A stretch of DNA of 64,000 nt from Astropecten irregularis. Its lineage: Eukaryota; Echinodermata; Asteroidea; Paxillosida; Astropectinidae. The stretch covers positions 5,310,270 to 5,374,269 of the forward strand of contig OZ020265.1 in assembly GCA_963971285.1 (NCBI GenBank), written 5' to 3'. The notes below the pieces were generated by a model, which was not told the origin of the DNA, made no database searches, and saw only the letters and a program-made list of their open reading frames with translations. The position numbers and the translations under genes are program-made. Positions 25,001 through 37,000 of the stretch are shown here, one piece after another (within the stretch, counting starts at the first letter, position 1; every line of letters begins with the position of its first letter).

Positions 25001-28000
25001 TTCTCATCCAGTTTCCGTACTTTTGGCCCAAGAACTTCGAGTGATGTGTTGTATACAAGGTATCTGAAAGAAACCCATGCTTCCTCGACGGTACAATGGT
25101 CCAGCTCGAGGTCTTCCAGCTTTGGGTCCAGCTCCCGGCAGAGTTCCTCATCTGACATTCCAGACAGCAGCTTGGTGGTGTCCAATCGCTTAGCTGTCTT
25201 TGCACCCGGGGGACGCCGTTTGGGCTAGAGACAGATGTTGAGCTTGGAGTACAGAAGCCTGTGGTCAGTCCAGCACTCAGCTCCACACATCGCCTTTGTC
25301 ACCTGCACATCGCGTCTATCCTTCCTGGTGATGACAAAGTCTATTAGATGCCAATGCTTGGAGCGGGGGTGCATCCAGGTTGTCCTGTTTCGGTGAGGCA
25401 GGCGGAAGGTCGTGTTCGTAATGAGCAGGTTGTGCTTAGCACACAGCTCCAGGAGCAGGAGGCCATTGCTGTTGCACTTTCCAGCGCCGTTTCTTCCGAT
25501 GATGCCCTCCCAGGTGTAATAGTCTGTGCCTACTCGGGCATTAAGATTCCCAAACAGGAGAATTTTGTCTGTGCTCGGCACTGATCGGATAGTAGTGACC
25601 AGGTCTTCATAAAACCTCACTTTTGTTTCGTGAGGGTTCGTCATAGTGGGTGCGTAAGCACTGATGAGTGTGGTATGGCGTTTGCCTGCTAGAGGGAGCC
25701 GAAGGGTCATGAGCCTGTCAATTATTCCCTTGGGTAGTTCCCAGTTGACAGCAAATCCAACTCCAAACTCGCGACGTTCTTCCTTGCTCCAGCCATTCCA
25801 GAAAAACGTATAGCCTGCTCCGTCCTCAGTCAGCTGTCCTTCCTCAGCAAACCGGGTCTCACTCAGCGCAGCAATCTCAATGTTGTAGCGTGAGAGTTCT
25901 TTGGCAATGAGAGCTGTTCTTCTGTCAGTTCTTTCTGTCCTGGGATTATCCAGGAGGGTTCGCACATTCCACGAACCGATTATAAGGGGCTTTCCCCATT
26001 GCTTCTTGTATTTCCTACCGCTGAAGTGGGATCTCTGCCAGCCGCGGTGTGCTGGCCAGAGTAGAGTGAAGCAGGCAATTTTTGGGACATGTTTTCTAGT
26101 ACGCTCCTCATGCCATGGAGGTGAGCAGTGCGGTCCTAGAAAGGGCTGCTCAGTCGCTCAGGGGTCTGCCGGACTCCAACGCTGCTTCAGTCCCGTTGCA
26201 GAACGACCACTAGGCCTGAGCCGCCTACGTGTAGGTTCCTGACTACAGCTGCCAGTGTATCCTCACCTGCTGATCCGTCATTTCCCCATCGCCGTAGGAC
26301 TTTAGGTAGTTTGAGTTTGAGTTGTGATGTCGTGACTCGCACGTTAGGTTGATTAAAGTGCCCTGCGTCGGCCTCACTCTCTCGTCCTGATACATCAAGT
26401 CCAGTGGCACGAAGAATGTCGCCCCACTCCGGCCCCACTCCGGCTTTTCTGTCGGGGTTTACTTCCTTAGCCTTTGCTTCTCCCGAAGCTCGCGCAAGGC
26501 AGCGAGGCTATGTAACCATATAGTTGGGACCATAGACAGGTTCTACCACTCCGGGCCAGAGTGGACCTGGGAGCGATGGAAACTAAGGGGTGGCTCCACA
26601 CTCCCCAAGACATTAGAACTCCCGAACCAAAGCCTTGCCACCGGATGCAGTTTAGTGTCATACCCAGGACACTCTTTGGAGCACCCTCGCAGCATGGATG
26701 CACCACGAGGGTTCACCCTATGAGATCTGTGTCCGGTTAAAGTGGAGCATTTCATAGTACACGGATAGGTAAGCCCGTGTTGCAATTGTTGGTGTATCAA
26801 GGGAAGCCTGTTTGGAAATTGTTGGTGTTTTAAAGGAAGCTTGTGTTGCACTTTTTGATGTATGGGAGCCTGTGTGGCAACGTTTAGTTTAAGTCACATG
26901 GAGCCTGTGTTGTGATTTCTTTTAAGAAGTTAATTAATTAATTTGTTTTTGGCTTGGTTTAGGGTAGGGCGGTAGGACACTGGTCGGGAAGTGTAAGTGC
27001 GATCCGAGTAATACGAATTGTGTCAATTGTTAAATTTGGGAATATTATTGGGTTTTAAGAATAAATTATTTTACAGACACAGCGTTATTCAGTTCCTTTA
27101 TTTGAGACTTGAAGGTTAGTCTGACAGATGCTCAGAACGTATATACATGTAGTCATACTGTTTATATGTGTATTCACCTGTTTCGCAGTTGGTCCCTGTG
27201 TAACCACCAGTACAAATACAGGTGTAGCCGGCAGTAATAGAGGCATCTAATAAACAGGCTCCTCCATTCAAACAAGGATTTACATCACAAGGATCTGTAA
27301 AGACAATCAGAAAGCAACAAATCATGAGTCCTTCTCCCAGGACACGATGTCCCCTTGTTCGGACACTATAATCCATTGTATCGATCTTCACTTGCATGTC
27401 CGCTTGTCATCTGAGAAGATCGTACTGGTATCGTAAAGATAGAGATTGCATGCAAAGCGTGTGCTTCACAGAGGAAACGCAGTGATGCAAATTTAATTTG
27501 TTGCACGACCTCTACTCACCTACACGCATCTCCCGGATACATGTCTAAGGTATCCCACTTTGGAGGTGCGAAGGCTTACCTGCACTGCAAATGGCAGATT
27601 CAAAGTATTTTCGTCTATACAAATGATGATGTCTCATCCCGTGCGATTTGAAACTCTTAACCTAAAAGAACCATCCTTATCAGAACGCACATGTAGTAAT
27701 GATGTTTTAATGTTTATTCACCCGTTTTGCAGTTGGTCCCTGTATAACCAGATGTACAATTACAAGTGTAGCCCGCAGTAACGGAGGAATCTATTTTACA
27801 AGCTCCTCCATTCACACAGGGGTTGGTATTACAAGGATCTGTGAAGAGAATCAGAAAGAAACAAATCATGAGATCTGTATCTTCTCCCTGGATATGATGC
27901 CCTATTGTTCGGATCCTGTCTTTACTTGCATGTTCTTGTCCGCTTGCCAGCGAGCATATGAGAAGTAGTGATGTGATCGAAATGCTAGGCTCTCCTAAAA

Positions 28001-31000
28001 GTATTTAACAGATTTCAGGAGGAACGAGATGGCAAACAAAACGTTTGCTCAATATGATAAAACAAAAGCTATGGTCAACGGGATAAACATAATAATGCAA
28101 ATTCAAGTGTTTTAATGTGAATTCACCTGTTTCGCAGTTGTTCCCTGTATAACCAGCTGTACAGTTACAAGTATAGCCGACAGTGACAGAGGAATCTAGT
28201 ACACAAGCTCCTCCATTCATACAAAGGTTGGGGTTGGCTTCACAGGGATCTGTGAAGAGAATCACAAAGAAACATATCATGATCTTTCTTTTCTCCCTGG
28301 ACATGCTGCTCTCCATGTCCGGATCTTGCATTTCATCTTAGCATATCTTCACACTTGCTGCTTGGTCTTGTCCGCGTGTCATCTAGCATCATGAGAATAT
28401 CGTACTGGGATCGAAATATATTTTGCATATTTCAAAGGTACTCAGATGGCAAACAAAAGCTATGGTCAACAGGAAAAACAACATGATGCATATTAAATTT
28501 GTTGCATATACATCGCTTACTTGATTTAATGTCTTAATTGCACAGGCCTGTGAGTGACTTTCAAGATTTCAGTACAAAAGAAGGCTATCCAATATGGGCA
28601 TAGATCACCGGGGAGGGAGTGGAGGGGGTAGGGGGGGGGGGTAGGGGGTAGTAGTTGGTTGTTCCCCAACTACCAATTCATTTTTTGTTTATGTCTGTAT
28701 GTTTTTATTGGTTCACAAACGTATATGGAAGTACGACCCATCTTCAGGACTACCGCCAGGTCTGAGGACTTGTCTACACAGACTGCTCTCCACATTCTCC
28801 TGTCTTGTGTCATCTACCACAAAGGTGGGATATGTATTCGAGAAGTGGCATTTAAGGTAAGTGGACGATCAAAAAAGAAGGTAGGTTTGCTTTAAGTGGA
28901 CTAACATCAATAATTCAACATGCGTGCGTGGATAAATCGAACCAATATCACCCGTAAGTGTAAATGTTGCCCCTTTTCCAAGTGAATCGAGGGAAAAAAA
29001 CGTCCCTCGCGTATACATGAGATCCTCCATAACTTATTAACATGCAGTCATATGTTTTAATGTGTTTTCACCTGTTTCACAGTTGGTCCCTGTGTAGCCA
29101 GCAGTACAAGTACAAGTGTAGCCGACAGCAGTAGTGACATCTAATACACAGGCTCCTCCGTTCAAACAAGGATTGTCATTGCAAGGATCTGTGAAGAGAA
29201 ACAGAAACAAATCACGAGATCTTTCTCTTCTAACTGGACTTGCTGTTAATATCCAGTCTTTCATTAATATGTATCTGCACTTGCACGTTAATGTCTTTTA
29301 GGCTTCTCAAGTAGCATTTTAGAAAGATCCTGCTGGAATCGGAATGTTAAGCTCTCCAACAAGCATTTTGCAGATTTCAAAAGGATAAAGTTGGCAAACA
29401 AAACCTATTCCCATCAACTGGATAAACACAATGATGCCTATAGAAAGCGAGATATCATGAAATCTTTCTCTTCTCCATGGATATGCTTCTTCATTGTTTG
29501 TCTGCATTTTGCAGATTTCAAAAGGATAAAAATGGCTAACAAAAACGTATTTGCCATCAACAGGAGAAACACAATTCAGCTTGTTCCAAGGTATCCCACT
29601 TTGGAGGTACGACGGCTTATCTGCGCTGCAAATGGCAGATTCAAAGTATTTTCGTCTATATTTCCAAATGATGATGTGTCATCCCGTGCGATTTGAAACT
29701 CTTAACCTAAAAGAGCCATCCTTATCAGAACGCACATGTAGTAATGATGTTTTAATGTTTATTCACCCGTTTCGCAGTTGGTCCCTGTATAACCAGACGT
29801 ACAATTACAAGTGTAGCCCGCAGTAACGAAGGAATCTATTTTACAAGTTCCTCCATTCATACAGGGGTTGGTATTACAAGGATCTGTGAAGAGAATCAGA
29901 AAGAAAGAAAGAAATCATGAGATATGTATTTTCTTGTATCTTGTATGTTATTATCCGCTTGCCAACGAGCATTTGTGAAGGTCGTGATGGGATCGAAATG
30001 CTAGACTTTCCTTTAAGCATTTTACATATTTCAGGAGGAAAGAGATGGCAAACAAAACCTTTCGTCAACATGGGAAAACAAAAGATATAGTCAACTGGAT
30101 AAACATAATGATGCAAATTCAAGTGTTTTAATGTGAATTCACCTGTTTCGCAGTTGTTCCCTGTATAACCAGCTGTACAATTACAAGTGTAGCCGACAGT
30201 GACAGTGGAATCTAGTACACAAGCTCCTCCATTCATACAAAGGTTGGGGTTGGCGTCACAGGGATCTGTGAAGAGAATCACAAAGAAACATATCATGATC
30301 TTTCTTTTCTCCCTAGACATGCTGCTCTCCATGTCCGGATCTTGCATTTCATTTTTGCATATCTTCACACTTGCTGCTGGGTCTTGTCCGCGTGTCATCT
30401 AGCATCATGCGAATATCGTACTGGGATCGAAATGTATTTTGCAGATTTCAAAGGTATTCAGATGGCAAACAAAAGCTATGGTCAACAGGAAAAACAACAT
30501 GATGCATTTTAAATTTGTTGCATATACATCGCTTACTTTACTTAATATCTTTATTGCACAGGCCTGTGAGGGACTTTCAAGAATGCAGTACAAAAGAAGG
30601 CTATCCAATGTTGGCATAGATCACCGGGGAGGGAGTGGAGGGGGGGGGGGGGGTTGGGGGGTGGGTAGGTGGTAGTAGTTGGTTGGTCCCCAACTACCAA
30701 TTCATTTTGTTTATGTCTGTATGTTGTTCTTGGTGCACAAACGTATATGGAAGTACGACCCATCTTCAAGACTACCGCCAGGTCTACACTGCTCCCCACA
30801 TTCTCCTGTCTTGTGTCATCTACCACAAAGGTGGGATATGTATTCGAGAAGTGGCATTTAAGGTAAGTGTACGATCAAAAAAGAAGGTAGGTTTGCTTTA
30901 AGTGGACTAACATCAATAATTCAACATGCGTGCGTGGATAAATTCAACCAATATCTCCCGTAAATGTTAATGTTGCCCTTTTCCAAGGGAATCGTCCCTC

Positions 31001-34000
31001 GCGTATACGTGAGATCCCCATAACGTATTAACATGCAGTCATATGTTTTAATGTGTATTCACCTGTTTCACAGTCGGTCCCTTTGTAGCCAGCAGTACAA
31101 TTACAAGTGTAGCCGACAGCAGTAGTGACATTTAATACACAGGCTCCTCCGTTCAAACAAGGATTGTCATTGCAAGGATCTGTGAATAGAAACAGAAACA
31201 AATCACGAGATCTTTCTCTTCTTACTGGATATGCTTCTTCATTGTTTGGATCCCGTCTTCCGTTAATGTGCACTTGCATGTTCTTGTCCGCTTGTCATGT
31301 AGCATTCAAGAAAGATCCCGTTTGGATCAATGTGCCAGTCTCTCCTGTAAGAATTCTGAATATTTCTATAGGATCGTAAAGATCTCCTTTTTGGAGGTAC
31401 AATGGTCATTTCTGTACTGCAAAAGGCAGTTTCAAAGTACATCCGTCTAATTTGTGTTCCAATTATTGGTCTACACCCCGTGTGATCTGTTGCTACTGAC
31501 CCAAAGCGCGCATCTATCCTCCGAAAATATTTACACGTAGGCTTATGTATATGTATTCACCTGTTTCACAGTTTGTCCCTGTGTAGCCAGCAGTACAAGT
31601 ACAAGTATAGCCGGTAGTGGTAGTAGTAGTGGCATCTAATACACAGGCTCCTCCGCTCAAACAAGGATTGCCATTGCAAGGATCTGTGAAGAAAACAGAA
31701 ACAAGGCATGGAATATTTCTCTTCTCAGTGGACATGCGGCTTGTCAAGTCGCATTTTAGAAAGATCCTGCTGGAATCGGAATGTTAGGGATCTGTGAAGA
31801 GAATCACAACGAAACATATCATGATCTTTCTTTTCTCCCTGGACATGCTGCTCTCCATGTCCGGATCTTGCATTTCATCTTTGCATATCTTCACACTTGC
31901 TGCTGGGTGTTGTCCGCGTGTCATCTAGCATCATGAGAATATCGTACTGGGATCGAAATGTATTTTGCAGATTTCAAAGGTATTCAGATGGCAAACAAAA
32001 GCTATGGTCAACTGGAAAAACAACATGATACATATTACAAATATGGAAAAACAACATGATACATATTAAATGGGGCTCAATGTTGTCGACCTCCTCGTGG
32101 TGAGCCCTGGTAACTGATTCTTCAGGCGAACGACAACAACCAGAGACAGCAGCAGCAGCTACAGCTACAGTCTAAACTTCCAACTCACTGCATCAGCCAC
32201 ACATCCACATCATGCAATCTGGTGCCAACCCAGAACACGTGCCCTTTTCAGGGCAGGCGTCGCAAGATGTCATAAGGGACGGCATCACTGTGCTACACCT
32301 GAATGTGGAAGGTCTTACCAAGGCCAAGACATCGATCATCGAGCATTTAGTACAAGCTCATAAACCTACCGCCATCCTTCTTCAAGAAACCCACATGAGT
32401 GTCAGCTCCCGACTCAAAATTCCCGGTTTCACCTTGGCCGCCTCTACAGAGAGTGACATCCATGGGATAGCCACCTTCGTCAGGAGCTCTGCAAGGTGGA
32501 CAGCGATTGCTACCTCCCCTCAAAACTCTGCAGTGGAATGGACAGCTACCAAAATCGAAGGCGTGTCCACCATTAATATATACAAGCCCCCTACAACCCG
32601 GCTCCTCGCAGACACTATCCCTGCCTTTGACTCGTCCTGCATCTACGCTGGCGACTTCAACTGCCGAAGCACTACCTGGGGATACAGCTCAACAAACCCA
32701 GACGGAGCAGCACTCGAGGACTGGGCCTCAGTGTCCGGTGTGCAACTCTTGTTTGACCCCAAGCAACCAGACAGCTTCCACTCCGGAAGATGGAACACCA
32801 CCCCAAACCCCGACCTTGCATTTGCAAAACTCAACGGCCCCTCACCTCACCGCACTATTCTGGAACCCTTTCCCAGGTCCCAGCATAGGCCATCACTGAT
32901 CACTCCAGACAACCCAATTGAACCAATACCTACCAAACCTGTGAAGAGGTGGAACTTCCTCAAGGTTAGATGGAACCAGTTCACAAACCTGGTGGACTCA
33001 GGAACAGATATTAAACCTTCCCTCTCCATCCTCCTCCAACCCCGACCTTGCCTACTCTGCCTTCTGCAAACTCACCATCAGGGCAGCAAAGAAGGCCATC
33101 CCTCGCGGCTTCCGCCGGCGGTACATACCCAACTGGGATGAGGAGTGCGACACACACTACAATGAATACCTGCATGCTGAACCCGGCGAAGAGGCAGCCT
33201 CAAAAGCATCAGACCTGACAGAGTGCCTTGACAAAAAGCGCAGAGAGCGATGGGAGGAAACAGTCCAAGGCATCGACTTCGGCCACTCCAGCAGAATGGC
33301 CTGGAAGTCCTTCAACCGCCTCACAGGCAGAAGCTCCAGACCAACATAATGCCCTGTATCAGCCAACTCAATCGCTGAACAACTTCTCGCGAATGGCCGA
33401 TTCACGGACACTGCAAAAGGCCACACCCGTTCCGTCAAGCAGGAAACCACAAACCTCTGGCAAGCCCCAGGAGCAGATGGCCACATGACAACACCCTTCA
33501 CATCTGAGGAGCTCTCCACTGCCATCGGACAACTGAAGAGCGGGAAAGCCCAAGGGCCAGACAACATCCCACCAGAATTCTTGCTACACTGTGGCCAAAA
33601 CTGTCAGAACTGGCTCAAGGAGTTCTACTCTTCCTGCCTCAACAGGCTAGCAATACCCAAGATCTGGCGAAGGGCCACAATCATTGCCCTACCCATACCC
33701 AACAAACCAACAGACAACCACAAGAATTACCGCCCAATCTTACTTCTCTGCGTTCCATTCAAGATCCTGGAGCGACTCCTCCTGGCCCGCCTGGACCCCA
33801 CCATAGACCCCCAACTACCCGACAAACAAGCAGGATTCCGCCGCGGACGCAGCACCGTCCACCAAATCGTAAAGCTGACGAACGACATCGAACTACTATA
33901 CTATGTCGGGAACGCCAGAAAGGCGTCACGAGCCAAACAACGAATCATCTCCCTCCATACATCCCGATCCAGCATGCAGGAGCGCAGCTCTTCGGCACTG

Positions 34001-37000
34001 GTGAAAGCCGGTATCATTCTTGAGCTGGTCCACGAAGGTGAGATGCCTCCTTCCCCGAGTGGTATAGCCTTGCTTTGGCTCCCACAAGATGGTCGTGCAG
34101 GCAGACAGCTCAGGATGCCGGACACAGTGTCCAGCTAGCTTCAGTCGCCGCTCTCGGATCTTTTCTGATACTCTTGGCATTCCTGCATAGAGATCTATGT
34201 TCTTCATGTGGCTAAGCCATGACACATCTTGGGCTGTCCGCAGCATACGGGTGTAGCAGCCATCCAGGGACTTCTCCATCTTGGAAGTGAGGGTCCAACT
34301 TTCTGCTCCGTACAGTAGTACCGACTCAACCGTTGACACGAATAGTGACCTCTTGAGCGTGTTGCTGAGGGCAGACGTCCAAACCTTCTTCATTTTGTGA
34401 AGTACGGACCACGCCTGTCCCCGTCTGGTTCTGAGGTCCTTCTCGCTGGAGTCCATGTAGGCACCAAGGTACTTGAAATCACCCACTACCTTGAGCAGCT
34501 TGTTTTCTCTCGTGTGGACAATTGAGCAGTCAGTGTTGTATGCGAGAACATTCGTCTTCCTAGAGTTGAGATGGAGACTGATCTTAAGACACTCGTCTTC
34601 TACTACCAATAGGAGGGCACGTGCTTGCTCCACTGTGTCAGAGACCAGCACGATGTCGTCGGAAAATCCCAGGTCAGTGATAACCACAGGTACTCGTCGG
34701 CTCCTACGTGGAACCAGGGTGCATGTTCTTGTCCGCTTGTCATGTAGCATTCAAGAAAGATCCCGTTTGGATCAATGTGCCAGTCTCTCCTGTAAGAATT
34801 CTGAATATTTTTATAGAATCGTGAAGATCTCCTTTTTGGAGGTACAATGGTCATTTCTGTTCTGCAAAAGGCAGTTTCAAAGTACATCCGTCTAATTTGT
34901 GTTCCAATTATTGGTCTACACCCCGTGTGATCTGTTGCTACTGACCCAAAGCGCGCATCTATCCTCCGAAAATATTTACACGTAGGCTTATGTATATGTA
35001 TTCACCTGTTCCACAGTTTGTCCCTGTGTAGCCAGCAATACAAGTACAAGTATAGCCGGTAGTGGTAGTAGTAGTGGCATCTAATACACAGGCTCCTCCG
35101 CTCAAACAAGGATTGCCATTGCAAGGATCTGTGAAGAAAACAGAAACAAGGCATGGAATATTTCTCTTCTCAGTGGACATGCGGCTTGTCAAGTCGCATT
35201 TTAGAAAGATCCTGCTGGAATCGGAATGTTAGGCTCTCCTACAAGCATTTTGCAGATTTCAAAAGGATAAAGTTGGCTAACAAAAACGTATTTGCCATCA
35301 ACAGGAGAAACACAATTCAGCTTGTTCCAAGGTATCCCACTTTGGAGGTACGACGGCTTATCTGCACAGCAAATGGCAGATTCAAAGTATTTCCGTCTAT
35401 CCAAATGATGATGTGTCATCCCGTGCGATTTGACACTCTAAACCTAAAAGAACCATTCTTAACAGAACGCACATGTAGTAATGATGTTTCAATGTTTATT
35501 CACCCGTTTCGCAGTTGGTCCCCGTATAACCAGATGTACACATACAAGTGTAGCCCGCAGTAACGGAGGAATCTATATTACAAGTTCCTCCAGTCATACA
35601 GGGGTTGGTATTACAAGGATCTGTGAAGAGAAACAGAAAGAAAGAAATCATTAGATCTGTATCTTCTTGTATCTTGTATGTTCCTATCCGCTTGCCAACG
35701 AGCATTTGTGAAGGTCGAGATGGGATCGAAATGCTAGCCTTTCCTTTAAGCATTTTACATATTTCAGGAGGAAAGAGATGGAAAACAAAACCTTTGGTCA
35801 CCATGAGAAAACAAAAGATATAGTCAACGGGATAAACATAATGATGCAAATTCAAGTGTTTTAATGTGAATTCATCTGTTTCGCAGTTGGTCCCTGTATA
35901 ACCAGCTATACAATTACAAGTATAGCCGACAGTGACAGTGGAATCTAGTACACAAGCTCCTCCATCCATACAAAGGTTGGGGTTGGCGTCACAGGGATCT
36001 GTGAAGAGAATCACAACGAAACATATCATGATCTTTCTTTTCTCCCTGGACATGCTGCTCTCCATGTCCGGATCTTGCATTTCATCTTTGCATATCTTCA
36101 CACTTGCTGCTGGGTGTTGTCCGCGTGTCATCTAGCATCATGAGAATATCGTACTGGGATCGAAATGTATTTTGCAGATTTCAAAGGTATTCAGATGGCA
36201 AACAAAAGCTATGGTCAACTGGAAAAACAACATGATACATATTACAAATATGGAAAAACAACATGATACATATTAAATGGGGCTCAATGTTGTCGACCTC
36301 CTCGTGGTGAGCCCTGGTAACTGATTCTTCAGGCGAACGACAACAACCAGAGACAGCAGCAGCAGCTACAGCTACAGTCTAAACTTCCAACTCACTGCAT
36401 CAGCCACACATCCACATCATGCAATCTTGTGCCAACCCAGAACACGTGCCCTTTTCAGGGCAGGCGTCGCAAGATGTCATAAGGGACGGCATCACTGTGC
36501 TACACCTGAATGTGGAAGGTCTTACCAAGGCCAAGACATCGATCATCGAGCATTTAGTACAAGCTCATAAACCTAACCTACCGACAGCTCCCGACTCAAA
36601 ATTCCCGGTTTCACCTTGGCCGCCTCTACAGAGAGTGACATCCATGGGATAGCCACCTTCGTCAGGAGCTCTGCAAGGTGGACAGCGATTGCTACCTCCC
36701 CTCAAAACTCTGCAGTGGAATGGACAGCTACCAAAATCGAAGGCGTGTCCACCATTAATATATACAAGCCCCCTACAACCCGGCTCCTCGCAGACACTAT
36801 CCCTGCCTTTGACTCGTCCTGCATCTACGCTGGCGACTTCAACTGCCGAAGCACTACCTGGGGATACAGCTCAACAAACCCAGACGGAGCAGCACTCGAG
36901 GACTGGGCCTCAGTGTCCGGTGTGCAACTCTTGTTTGACCCCAAGCAACCAGACAGCTTCCACTCCGGAAGATGGAACACCACCTCAAACCCCGACCTTG

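Larger units (their letters stand above)
22790..26990 (-). mobile_element. Decayed LINE with APE endonuclease, RT and C-terminal C2H2 finger
   Basis: A non-LTR retrotransposon on the same strand as the host gene, lying in the intron between the exons at 22160 and 27178. Coding parts run right to left: endonuclease, reverse transcriptase in several pieces, then a C-terminal C2H2 finger. It has stops and a frameshift, so it cannot encode a working protein. The right (5') part from about 26.1 to 27.0 kb has no clear domain. The left (3') end has a short cat-repeat region near 22.8 kb. Exact ends and target duplication were not resolved. The clade is not assigned. Confidence 0.85.
27118..31275. 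repeat. ~2.0 kb higher-order repeat of EGF exons
   Basis: A unit of one T-type exon, one N-type exon, a G-rich block and one D-type exon recurs. T exons lie at 27722 and 29767 (2045 apart), N exons at 28137 and 30143 (2006 apart), D exons at 29072 and 31063 (1991 apart), G blocks at about 28600 and 30600. Introns match as well as exons, so whole blocks were duplicated. Confidence 0.88.
32072..33891 (+). mobile_element. LINE1 left copy, 5' part only
   Basis: Non-LTR retrotransposon starting 'ggggctcaatgttgtcgac' right after the target-site words gatacatattaaat. It contains the endonuclease and the start of the RT and stops where LINE2 is inserted (acgacatcga at 33882-33891). The 3' half is missing because the segmental duplication ended inside LINE2. 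Confidence 0.88.
31276..34720. repeat. Tandem segmental duplication, left copy
   Basis: Begins 'gcatgttcttgtccgcttgt' and ends inside the truncated LINE2, where the same words start again at 34721. It matches 34721-38902 almost base for base but lacks about 760 bases (the equivalents of the exons at 35504 and 35876). The deletion join is at about 31788 ('atgttagg' fused to 'gatctgtgaagag'). Confidence 0.9.

Noticed and set aside
28543-28855. Plus-strand exon-like block (ttgcacag ... ttaag^gtaagt), repeated at 30563 and about 41310
   Set aside because: All frames contain stops near the start in the copies checked; best explained as part of the duplicated intron block.
34473-34895. Plus-strand ORF of 140 residues
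   Set aside because: Antisense shadow of LINE2 running across the duplication breakpoint into intron sequence.
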